A stretch of DNA of 64,000 nucleotides from CALBTQ01 sp036725605 (lineage in GTDB: Bacteria > Lernaellota > Lernaellaia > Lernaellales > Lernaellaceae). The position numbers were made by a program, and so were the translations under genes. A model generated the notes under the pieces. It was not told the origin of the DNA. It did no database searches and was given only the letters and a program-made list of their open reading frames with translations. The stretch is taken from NCBI GenBank assembly GCA_036725605.1, contig DAIMDW010000015.1:73271-137270 (forward strand), in the 5' to 3' direction. Positions 8,282 through 16,136 of the stretch are shown here, piece by piece (the stretch's first letter is position 1; each line of letters opens with the position of its first letter).

Positions 8282-9980
8282 GCCATTCCGGGAAGAAGTT
8301 GCGGAACCACAACTCCAGGCACACGCGGGTGTACAAGCCGCGGTCGAATTCGCCGCGGTCGGTGGTCGGCGGAATCGTCAATCCGCGCGTGAGCAGCGAT
8401 TGCTCCAGTTCGTTCGCCCACTCGCGCAACGGCCCGGTCAGCCACTGCATGAAGGGCACGACGAGCCCCTTTTTGTCGCGGCGGTCGATGATCGCGTCGG
8501 GTATCAATCCGCGCGCGGCGCGACGTAGGATCGACTTGGTGGTCAGTTCGTTGATCTTGGCCGTCGGCGGCAGGCGGAAGGCGAACTCAACGATGCGGTG
8601 ATCCAGAAACGGACAGCGATTTTCCAGCCCGTAGGCCGAAGAGGCGCGGTCGTTCATCGTGATCAAACTGGGCAGCGACAGGTGGATGTCGGCCATGCCG
8701 ATGTTGTCGATCACCGGCCGATCGGTGTGGAAATGAGCGCGCACGCGATCGATGTGCGGCGTCGGATCGTCGGTTTGCGCGCGGTGGATCAAATGATAGT
8801 AGCGCACGGCCGGATCGCCGAAGATGTCGTCGCGCCAGAAGAAGCGGGCCAGCGGATAATACGCCGCCAGTTCCGGCCGGCGGGCGAGGTCGTTTTCGAT
8901 GGACATGAGCACGTAGCGGATGTAGCCGCCGAAAATTTCGTCCGCGCCCTGACCGCCGAGCACGACGGTGACGAATTCCGACGCTTTGCGCGCCAACAGG
9001 AATTCGCTGATCGACGAGGCGGTGGCGATCGGCTGATCCAGATGCCAGAGGATCCTGGGCAGGTGTTCGCGAAAATCCTCGCAGGTCGGCGTGATCACGT
9101 GGTGACGCGCGCCGATGTGTTCGGCCATGATCTGCGCGTAACGAAATTCGTCGAAGGCGCCGCCCAGCGGGAAGCGGCAGGAGAACACCTCCTGCGGGCG
9201 CATGGTGCTGGCCATGACCGCCGAATCCAGCCCGCCGGAAAGGAACAGGCCGACCGGCACGTCGGCGACTTTGCGCAGGCGCACCGCGTCCTTGATCAGT
9301 TCGCGCAGTTCCTCGACCAGGTCGTCTTCGTTGCGATATTGCTCCGCCGGTTCGGGCAGCGACCAATAACGGTCGATCCGCAACGCGCGGCCGTCGTAGG
9401 TCAGCCGGTGGCCCGGGGGCAGTTCATAAATGTTTTCAAACAGGGTTTGCGGCGCGATGGCGCAGTCGAACACCCAGAACGATTCGTCGATGCGCGGCGC
9501 GCTGTCGATCTGCGTGAGGATCGCCTTGATCTCGCTGGCCAGAAAAAAGCCCTGGGCGGTTTGCGCGTAGTAGAACGGCTTTTCGCCCATGCGGTCGCGT
9601 GCGCAAAACAGCTTTTCGCCGTCGTAGATCGCGAAGGCGAATTGTCCGTTGAAGCGCTGTACGCAATCGACGCCCCATTGGCGATAGGCGTGCAGAATGA
9701 CTTCGGTGTCGGTTTGCGTTTTGAAGGGAAAGTTGTTTTCCAACTCGGCGCGCAGTTCGCGGAAGTTGAAAATTTCGCCGTTGTAGACGATGACGAATTT
9801 ACCGTCTTCGCTGGCGATCGGCTGCGTGCCGGTCACCAGATCGATGACCTTCAGGCGCCGGCTGCCGAGTTGCACCGGGTCGGCGCGGAAGAAGCCTTCC
9901 TCGTCCGGGCCGCGATGTTCGAGTATCCGGGTCATCGCGAACATGTCGCCCTGGCCCCAGATGCCCGCGATGCCGCACAT
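8274..9980 (-). CDS. asnB: glutamine-hydrolysing asparagine synthetase (AsnB type)
   Basis: 568 residues. The start is fixed at 9980 because it gives MCGIAGIWG, whose Cys2 becomes the N-terminal nucleophile of the class II glutaminase domain. HRGPDEEG, VYNGEIFN and GEKPFYY glutaminase motifs are present in residues 1-190. The synthetase domain has the PP-loop SGGLDS at 248-253. The reaction is ATP-dependent amide transfer from Gln to a carboxylate. Within glycosyltransferase operons such enzymes often amidate sugar acids or modify surface polysaccharide rather than make free asparagine; that role is inferred from context. The ATG overlaps the stop of the upstream GT2 gene by one base. Confidence 0.9.
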   Translation of the reverse strand: MCGIAGIWGQGDMFAMTRILEHRGPDEEGFFRADPVQLGSRRLKVIDLVTGTQPIASEDGKFVIVYNGEIFNFRELRAELENNFPFKTQTDTEVILHAYRQWGVDCVQRFNGQFAFAIYDGEKLFCARDRMGEKPFYYAQTAQGFFLASEIKAILTQIDSAPRIDESFWVFDCAIAPQTLFENIYELPPGHRLTYDGRALRIDRYWSLPEPAEQYRNEDDLVEELRELIKDAVRLRKVADVPVGLFLSGGLDSAVMASTMRPQEVFSCRFPLGGAFDEFRYAQIMAEHIGARHHVITPTCEDFREHLPRILWHLDQPIATASSISEFLLARKASEFVTVVLGGQGADEIFGGYIRYVLMSIENDLARRPELAAYYPLARFFWRDDIFGDPAVRYYHLIHRAQTDDPTPHIDRVRAHFHTDRPVIDNIGMADIHLSLPSLITMNDRASSAYGLENRCPFLDHRIVEFAFRLPPTAKINELTTKSILRRAARGLIPDAIIDRRDKKGLVVPFMQWLTGPLREWANELEQSLLTRGLTIPPTTDRGEFDRGLYTRVCLELWFRNFFPEWHG

Positions 9981-10717
9981 CAGCCTTTTCTCCACAGTTT
10001 GGCCAAACGGAACTCCCAAATGGCGCGCGGCATGTCCAACGCGGCGCGCATGGCGAAGCGCCACGGCTGCCGGATGAAACTTTCGCCCGCATGGCGCGGC
10101 GCGAACACGATGGGCACCTCGTAAATGCGATACCCGGCCGCGTGCGCCGCCACGCCGATGAAGTGTTGAAAGTATCGAAATTTATCGGCGATCCGCAGTA
10201 TATCGTGCAATACCGCGCGCCGATACAAAATAAAACCGCTTTTGTTGTCCTTGAGATGCATGCCGAACAACAGGTTCAGCACGCCCGAAAGGCTCCCGGT
10301 GAAAAAACGGCGGATCGCCGAACGCTCCTGCTCGACCACCCGCGCGCCCTGCACGAGGTCGATGTCGTGTTCGCGGAAGGCGGCGAACATCGCAGGAATA
10401 TCCTCGGGTTTGTACTGGAGGTCGGCGTCGATGGTCAGCACGTATTCGCCGGATGAGGCGGCCAGGCCCGATTTCCACCCGGCGACGATCCCGGCGTTGC
10501 CGTAGTGGCGCACCGGCACGATGAAGGGATACTCCGCGCGCGCGCTTTGAATCGCCAACCAGGTATCGTCGCGGCTGCCGTCGTCGATGAGCACCAGTTC
10601 GCAACGCACGTCGGGCAGCGAACGGTCGACCAGATCGATCCGGCGCGCCAACTCGGCGACGTTGTCCTGCTCGTTGAAGCAAGGGGCGATTATCGAGAGC
10701 GTTTGGCCGGCGGTCAT
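9980..10717 (-). CDS. family 2 glycosyltransferase, dolichol-/undecaprenyl-phosphate sugar synthase type
   Basis: 245 residues. SIIAPCFNEQDNV at the N-terminus, VLIDDGSRDDT, and the TIDADLQYKPEDIP motif place it with DPM1/ArnC/GtrB-like enzymes, which move a sugar from a nucleotide donor to a polyprenyl phosphate. The usual C-terminal pair of membrane helices of GtrB is absent, so it is the soluble DPM1-like form. It could charge the lipid-linked sugar used by the GT39-like membrane protein encoded divergently at 11962; that link is inference. It overlaps the GT4 gene upstream by 4 nt. Confidence 0.85.
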   Translation of the reverse strand: MTAGQTLSIIAPCFNEQDNVAELARRIDLVDRSLPDVRCELVLIDDGSRDDTWLAIQSARAEYPFIVPVRHYGNAGIVAGWKSGLAASSGEYVLTIDADLQYKPEDIPAMFAAFREHDIDLVQGARVVEQERSAIRRFFTGSLSGVLNLLFGMHLKDNKSGFILYRRAVLHDILRIADKFRYFQHFIGVAAHAAGYRIYEVPIVFAPRHAGESFIRQPWRFAMRAALDMPRAIWEFRLAKLWRKG

Positions 10718-11856
10718 CGGGCTCCCTTGAGTATTTCTTCGTACATGTGCAGGGTTTGATCCACCATGTGCCGTTCGTCGAATCGGTCGCGGCAGCGCTT
10801 GCGGCCTTCGCGCGCCATCGCGCGCCCTTGCGCGGCGTTTTCAAGCAACCAGCAAACCTTGTCGGCCATCTGGTGCGGATCCTTGGGGGCGACCAAAAAT
10901 CCGGTTTCGCCGTCGTCGATGATTTCCGGCGAGCCGCTGGTGCGCGTTGCGACGGTCGGGCACTCCATGGCCAGCGATTCGATCAGGCTCAGCGGGTGGC
11001 CTTCCCAGAGGCTGCTGAGCACGAACACGTCCAGCCCGGCGTAGCAGTCGGCCATCTGCTCCTGCGCGCCGGCGAACAGCACGTGACCGTCCAGGCCCAT
11101 CTGGTCGGCGCGTTGCTTGAGCGTGCGCTCCAGCTCGCCTTCGCCGATGACCACGAAGCGCACCTGCGGGCAACGTTGTTTGACCAGTCGCGCCATTTCC
11201 AGGAAATACTCGACGCCCTTTTGCGGCACCAGCCGCGCGACGGTGCCCACCAGGAGCGCGTCGGGCGTGACGTCGAGCTGATGGCGCAAAAAGCCGTTGG
11301 CCCGTTGCGGATCGAAGGCGGAGAAGTCGATGCCGTTGTAGATCGTCTCGATTTGCGCCGGCGGGCACACGCCCAGGCGGATCGCTTCGTCGCGGTCGGT
11401 GCCGGAAACGGAGATCAACCGGGAATGGGCGCGCGCGCAGAAGCGTTCGACGCCCAGGTAAAAGGCGCGTCCGCCGGGACCGATATCCTTGTGAAAGGAA
11501 AAGCCGTGCACCGTGTATATTGAGTGACGCACGCCGGCCAGGCGTTTGGCCACCGCGCCGAAAAAACCGGCGCGGGTGCCGTGCAGATGCAGCAGGTCGG
11601 CGCCTTCGGCGCGGGCGAGCCGGGCGATGCGCCAGACGGCCGCCGGATCGAAACGGCTGCGCATGAGCGGAATGAAATGGATGGGAATATCCAACCGGTT
11701 GATTTCATCGACCAGGAATCCGCCGTTCTCGGCGACCACCGCCAGGTGATAACGGGCGCGCGGCAGGTGCTGCAACAGGGCGTATAAATGCCGCATGCCT
11801 CCACCGATGCGCGCGGTGTTGATCACCTGGAGAATGGAAATTTTTCCGTTTTTCAT
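10714..11856 (-). CDS. family 4 glycosyltransferase
   Basis: 380 residues, GT-B fold. The N-terminal half has VINTARIGGGMRHLYALL and LLHLHGTRAGFFGA. The C-terminal nucleotide-sugar site includes VGTVARLVPQKGVEYFLEMA and the E-x7-E pattern ESLAMECPTVATRTSGSPEII. The ATG at 11856 was chosen over an in-frame upstream start at 11898 because the beta-strand KISILQVINT should begin near the N-terminus. First gene of the minus-strand glycan operon with asnB and two GT2 enzymes. Confidence 0.87.
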   Translation of the reverse strand: MKNGKISILQVINTARIGGGMRHLYALLQHLPRARYHLAVVAENGGFLVDEINRLDIPIHFIPLMRSRFDPAAVWRIARLARAEGADLLHLHGTRAGFFGAVAKRLAGVRHSIYTVHGFSFHKDIGPGGRAFYLGVERFCARAHSRLISVSGTDRDEAIRLGVCPPAQIETIYNGIDFSAFDPQRANGFLRHQLDVTPDALLVGTVARLVPQKGVEYFLEMARLVKQRCPQVRFVVIGEGELERTLKQRADQMGLDGHVLFAGAQEQMADCYAGLDVFVLSSLWEGHPLSLIESLAMECPTVATRTSGSPEIIDDGETGFLVAPKDPHQMADKVCWLLENAAQGRAMAREGRKRCRDRFDERHMVDQTLHMYEEILKGAR

Positions 11857-11925
11857 GCAAACTCGCCAACGGCCGAAGTGTGGTACGCAACTTAGCATAG
11901 GGGTTGGAGCGCCTCAAGTGTCCGG

Positions 11926-11954
11926 TTGACGGAAAACGTTAGTTTGCATAGGTT
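11926..11954 (+). promoter_or_regulatory. possible sigma-70-type promoter ahead of the membrane glycosyltransferase gene
   Basis: TTGACG at 11926-11931 is followed after 17 nt by TAGGTT at 11949-11954, a weak -10 match. If used, transcription would start within a few bases of ATG 11962, giving a leaderless or nearly leaderless message. That would fit the absence of a Shine-Dalgarno sequence before 11962. Weak evidence. Confidence 0.25.
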
Positions 11955-11961
11955 CCCATAC

Positions 11962-13599
11962 ATGCCCAACAACATGAAAGCATCCGGCAATCGCCGGGTC
12001 TATATCCTGCTGGCGATCGGTCTGGTGGCCGTTGCTCCCTATTTGGGCAATCTCACCGACGGATTCATCAGCGATGATTGGGTGCATCTGGCGCAGGGGC
12101 AGGCGGCTTCGCTCGGCGGGATCGTTAGTGGCGACGCTCTGGCCGTCGGTTACTATCGGCCGCTGCCGCTGGCGCTCATGTGGATCGAAACGCGTCTGTT
12201 CGGCCTGCAGCCGGTGGGCTATCACGCAGTGAACCTCGTGCTGGGTTTGCTTGCCGTGCTGTCGGTGCTCGCGTTGTTGACGCGTCTGCTGCCGCCGCGC
12301 ACGGCGATCTGGGCCGGCCTGGCTTTCGCCGTTTCGGCCGCCCACGTGGAAAACGTCGTCTGGATCAGCGGACGCAGCGAACTGCCGGCGACGATATTTT
12401 TAATGTGGGGCCTGGTCGCGCATGTTCAATGGCGCGCCGGCGGGCGGCGGCTTTACCTGTTCTTATCGCTGCCGGCGTATTTTCTGGCGTTGGCCTGCAA
12501 CGAGATCGCCTTGGCCTTTCCGTTGCTGGTGCTGGCGATCGACCGGCTCCTGCCGTCGAAGCCGACGTGGAAGGCGAGCGTGACGGCGACCTTGATCGCC
12601 GCGACGAGTCTGTTCGTCTGGTTGGCCGCGAAGGGCTTCGCGATGCTCGGGCACAACGGCGGTCCGATCATTCCGCACGCCTTCGGATTGCACTGCCTGC
12701 GCGACCTGCTGCGTTTCGTCCAATTGTTTTTCGTGCCGTTCGGTTTCACCGAGGCGATTCCGACGATCATGAATCATAAGATCCTCGTGCCGGCGGCGGT
12801 GCTCGTGGGCGGCGGGGCGCTGGCCTATGGCGGCAGAAACTTGTGGCGACGGCCCGGCGTGCGCCTGGGATTGATCGGCGGGCTGTTGTGCCTGTTGCCG
12901 GCGGCGCATTTGTATCCGCGCCGAATGCATTTGTATCTGGCGGGCGCGTGGTTCGCGATCGCGATCGCCGATGCGGTGGCGGCGGCGTGGGAGAGCGGCC
13001 GGGAAGGGCGCAAACGCGCCGCGACGATTGTCTTTGCCTGCTGGCTGCTGTTGAACGTGGCGGTGGCGTTTTCGCTGGCGCAAACGTGGCATCGCGCCTC
13101 GCGCCTGGCCGCCGCGGTGGTCGACGATCTGACGGCGATCCCCTTGACGCCGGGCGAAATGACGCACGTGCTGGTGCTGACCACGCCCGATTCATTGCGC
13201 GAAGCGTTTGTTATGCGCAACGGCTTGCACCAGGCGATGCGTCTGCGCCGGCCCGAAACGCAGGCGATCGTGCATCCGATGACGCTGGTGAGCATGAAGG
13301 AAAAAAGCGCGGCGGGTTTGAATGTGATGCCCGCATATCCGCCGCGCATCTACGTCGAGTTCAAAGGGAGTTCGCAATACGACTGTCTGCTGCCGCCGGA
13401 CGCCAACCAAGGGCTCAAGCCGCAGGATATGTATCCGTTCGACATCGCCACTTATCGACCGCTGAAAAAGGATCGGCCGTTTTGCCTGACGGCGATGGAA
13501 ATGATCGTCGACCCGACCATCTTATGGGGCGAACATACCGTCGTTTTGGCGTACAATGACGGGCGACTCGTCCCCTATAAAACCGGGAGTAAGCAATAG
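11962..13599 (+). CDS. multi-spanning membrane protein, GT39/PMT-like glycosyltransferase candidate
   Basis: 545 residues. The first helix is followed by the loop NLTDGFISDDW; an acidic pair in the first periplasmic loop is the metal or catalytic site of GT39/ArnT-type enzymes. Many hydrophobic segments follow (about ten) up to residue 390, then a soluble C-terminal domain of about 150 residues. Such proteins use polyprenyl-phosphate sugars to modify proteins or lipids on the periplasmic side. There is no clear Shine-Dalgarno; ATG 11962 and ATG 11974 are both possible. It is divergent from the glycan operon and overlaps the next gene by one base (TAGTG). Confidence 0.65.
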   Translation: MPNNMKASGNRRVYILLAIGLVAVAPYLGNLTDGFISDDWVHLAQGQAASLGGIVSGDALAVGYYRPLPLALMWIETRLFGLQPVGYHAVNLVLGLLAVLSVLALLTRLLPPRTAIWAGLAFAVSAAHVENVVWISGRSELPATIFLMWGLVAHVQWRAGGRRLYLFLSLPAYFLALACNEIALAFPLLVLAIDRLLPSKPTWKASVTATLIAATSLFVWLAAKGFAMLGHNGGPIIPHAFGLHCLRDLLRFVQLFFVPFGFTEAIPTIMNHKILVPAAVLVGGGALAYGGRNLWRRPGVRLGLIGGLLCLLPAAHLYPRRMHLYLAGAWFAIAIADAVAAAWESGREGRKRAATIVFACWLLLNVAVAFSLAQTWHRASRLAAAVVDDLTAIPLTPGEMTHVLVLTTPDSLREAFVMRNGLHQAMRLRRPETQAIVHPMTLVSMKEKSAAGLNVMPAYPPRIYVEFKGSSQYDCLLPPDANQGLKPQDMYPFDIATYRPLKKDRPFCLTAMEMIVDPTILWGEHTVVLAYNDGRLVPYKTGSKQ

Positions 13600-15404
13600 T
13601 GTTTCGCCAAATCATAAAAATCATCCTGATCGGGCCGGTCATTTTCGGCGTGCTGTGGATCGTGTTTTCCGACATCGAGATCCAGGAGATTCTGCCCAGC
13701 GGCGTGGGCGCGGTTGTGATGTTGCATCATCCGATCGACTCGGTGGAAAAGGCGGTCGGCAGCGAGTTCGTCGGCACGCTGAGCAAAAGGCAGGGGATGG
13801 AACAGCTCAAGGACCTGCTCAACTTCTGGGAAAATGTTCGCGGGCGCGAGCCGATCTTCACGCTGTATCAGTTGTTGTTCAAGAAGGTCTATTTCAGCGT
13901 CCCCGCCGATTTGACCAACCTGGCCAGGAATCAGTCGATTTACACGATGTACGTGGAAATGGGCTTCGTCGGGCAGTTGGTTTCCTTCTTCGGTAATCGA
14001 GGCTTTTTCCGCTTTTCCGATCAGGTGGCGCAACATCGCGGCTACGCGTTGATCCGCCGGAAAAACGATGTGGTGGCGTACGTGCGCAACTTCATGATCA
14101 TCGGTCAGATGACGCACGTGGTGCAGTCGATCGACGCTTTCGAGGGCGGCATTTCATCGCTGCAGGATATCGAGGAGCGCTACCACAAATCGTTGCAGGT
14201 GGTGGACGAGACGGCGGACGTTTCGGCCGTGTTGTTGTCCAGCGCCTATTTCCGCAAGGGCGACAGCGACGCGCATTTGTTCGATCCGCGCCTGTTTTTA
14301 TCCGCGCCGGCCATCGAACGTGCGGTGCTCAACCTGTACCTGGAGGAGGACGGTCCCAGCGCGCGGTTGGTCGTTCAGGCCAAGCCGGGCAAGCTGGTCA
14401 GCCCGTATACGATCGACAAACCGGGTGAGTTCCGCACGATTACGCTGCCCGACGCGGACACGTTCCTGTATGCCGCGCTGCGGTTGGAGCGACCGGCCGA
14501 TTTGAGCACGACATTGTTCGATATGTTCACCGCCGATCAGGAAGTCTCCAAGCTGCGGCAGAAACTGACCGTGCTGTTGTTCAATTCCTTCCTCGAGCAC
14601 ATGGGCTCGGAAATCGCCGTGGTTATGGCGTATGACGAGTTGACCGGTTTCCCGGTGGTCGTGTTCGAGGTCAAGCAGACCGAGGCGGTCAAAAAACTGC
14701 TCGACAAGTACGCCAAGGTCAAAGATGCGCAAATGGCCATGCACGATCTGGTGATGGATGACGCCGGCAAGAAACTGGTCGAGACGATTCTGACGACCGA
14801 AAACCCACAACAGGCCGAGGCGCTGCTTGCCAAAGTGCCCGCCGACCAACGGGCGCAGGTGGAAATGTTGGTCGACAAAATGCGTTCGGAAGGAACGACT
14901 CTGGCGGAGCTGGAAAACGATCGGCGGCAGATCAGCCTGTTCGGCCGGACGCTGTACTATCGGCTGGTGGACGATCATCTGATCCTGGCGCCGACGTCGG
15001 AGGCGGCCAATCGCTACGAAAAGAATTTAACGGCCAAGGTCGTACAGCCCGAGTTCGGCGCCGATGCCCGGCTGGCGCCGATCGACGGTCCGTACCTCGG
15101 ATATCTCAATCTCGCGGTGCCGCTGTCCAAGAGCGATCCGCAACGCGAAAACTATGCGGGCTGGTTGGCGACCCGAAAACCGCATTTGCTGATCGGCAGC
15201 CAGGTGAATGACGGAAAGTTGATCGTGACGGCTCATGTGCCGTTCGAAATGGGGCTGACCTCGGTCGAAGCCAACGCGAGCATTCCCTGGTTGTTTATAT
15301 TAATCGGCGGCGCGCTGGTGTTGACGATTCTGTTCGTCTTTTTGGTTTATGTTTTTCTCAAGGCCGTCGCCGCTATCGTCCTGCCGCGGGAGAAACGGCC
15401 GTAA
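13599..15404 (+). CDS. two-anchor envelope protein of unknown function (DUF3352-like layout)
   Basis: 601 residues starting with GTG, with GGGAG at 13585-13589. A membrane segment lies at about residues 5-24 and a second, very hydrophobic one at about 563-590 just before a basic tail. The roughly 540 residues between should face the periplasm. That region opens with a beta-strand and helix reading PSGVGAVVMLHHP, which resembles DUF3352-type proteins that start with a polypeptide strand VPADAxxxxxx, but I cannot assign the family with certainty. It is translationally coupled to the GT39-like gene. Its 3' end overlaps a convergent lipoprotein gene by 32 nt. Confidence 0.7.
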   Translation: MFRQIIKIILIGPVIFGVLWIVFSDIEIQEILPSGVGAVVMLHHPIDSVEKAVGSEFVGTLSKRQGMEQLKDLLNFWENVRGREPIFTLYQLLFKKVYFSVPADLTNLARNQSIYTMYVEMGFVGQLVSFFGNRGFFRFSDQVAQHRGYALIRRKNDVVAYVRNFMIIGQMTHVVQSIDAFEGGISSLQDIEERYHKSLQVVDETADVSAVLLSSAYFRKGDSDAHLFDPRLFLSAPAIERAVLNLYLEEDGPSARLVVQAKPGKLVSPYTIDKPGEFRTITLPDADTFLYAALRLERPADLSTTLFDMFTADQEVSKLRQKLTVLLFNSFLEHMGSEIAVVMAYDELTGFPVVVFEVKQTEAVKKLLDKYAKVKDAQMAMHDLVMDDAGKKLVETILTTENPQQAEALLAKVPADQRAQVEMLVDKMRSEGTTLAELENDRRQISLFGRTLYYRLVDDHLILAPTSEAANRYEKNLTAKVVQPEFGADARLAPIDGPYLGYLNLAVPLSKSDPQRENYAGWLATRKPHLLIGSQVNDGKLIVTAHVPFEMGLTSVEANASIPWLFILIGGALVLTILFVFLVYVFLKAVAAIVLPREKRP

Positions 15405-15900
15405 GCGGGCGCAGCGAGGCAATCAACGCGCTGACCTGAGCGGCGGCAGCGGAATCGTCCCAACGAGCCAGCAGCAAATAGGTTCTGCCCGGCGCGGCCC
15501 AGGCAAGGGCCACCACGCGGGTGCGGCCGACCTTTCCCGAACTCTTGCGGCCGAGAGTGTCGGCCACCATGAAAGCCGTCGCCGGCGCCGGTACATCCAC
15601 CCCGGCCAGACGCACGGCGACGAGCACCGCCTCGTCCGGTGAATACGGATAATTTTCCTGGCTTACTAAGGTTATTATAGAAGACGAATCGTCCGTGGCC
15701 GGTCCGCGCCATTCATAGGCGTCCGGCGAATGGTCCGCGAGCGTCCATTGATCGGGGAGCGTGACCGTCAATCCCAGATCGGGTAAAACCTGGGCGTTTC
15801 CAGGCAGTTCGCCAACCGGAGGCAAGGCGACGACCGTGGGCATGGTCGATGCGCATCCGGTGAGCAACAAAAGGACGATCAGAATCCCGCACCGCTTCAT
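15373..15900 (-). CDS. small lipoprotein of unknown function
   Basis: 175 residues. MKRCGILIVLLLLTGC is a signal peptide with a lipobox. The ATG at 15900 is preceded by GGGAGA on the minus strand and is preferred over longer upstream frames. The mature part (about 150 residues) is predicted mixed alpha/beta with no motif I recognise; the segment LGLTVTLPDQWTLA resembles the first strand of PsbP/DUF1795-like folds, which often read 'strand-P-x-x-W'. That resemblance is tentative. Confidence 0.7.
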   Translation of the reverse strand: MKRCGILIVLLLLTGCASTMPTVVALPPVGELPGNAQVLPDLGLTVTLPDQWTLADHSPDAYEWRGPATDDSSSIITLVSQENYPYSPDEAVLVAVRLAGVDVPAPATAFMVADTLGRKSSGKVGRTRVVALAWAAPGRTYLLLARWDDSAAAAQVSALIASLRPLTAVSPAAGR

Positions 15901-16012
15901 CGATGTTCTCCCGCATAAAAAATGCATGTAATCATTATAACATAGAACGGTGAAAAACGGCCGAAATCGGGGAAATACTTGCAAGAGTCTTTGGTTCGTG
16001 ATTTATTCTCGA

Positions 16013-16046
16013 AAGAAATTTCGGTTCGGTGGGAATTTCTTACAAT
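16013..16046. promoter_or_regulatory. inverted repeat AAGAAATT/AATTTCTT in the divergent promoter region
   Basis: The 236-nt gap between the lipoprotein start (15900) and the giant repeat-protein start (16137) is A+T-rich compared with its surroundings. It holds an 8-bp perfect inverted repeat, 16013-16020 and 16034-16041, followed at once by TACAAT (16041-16046), a possible plus-strand -10. A regulator binding the repeat would cover the -35 region. The repeat is read directly; its function is inference. Confidence 0.4.
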
Positions 16047-16136
16047 ATTTGTGTATTCACCATGACTGAGTTCGATGCAAAAAGGGCGATATTGGCCGAC
16101 ATCGAGACATAGTGGACAGGGATATGGAGAAGGACA

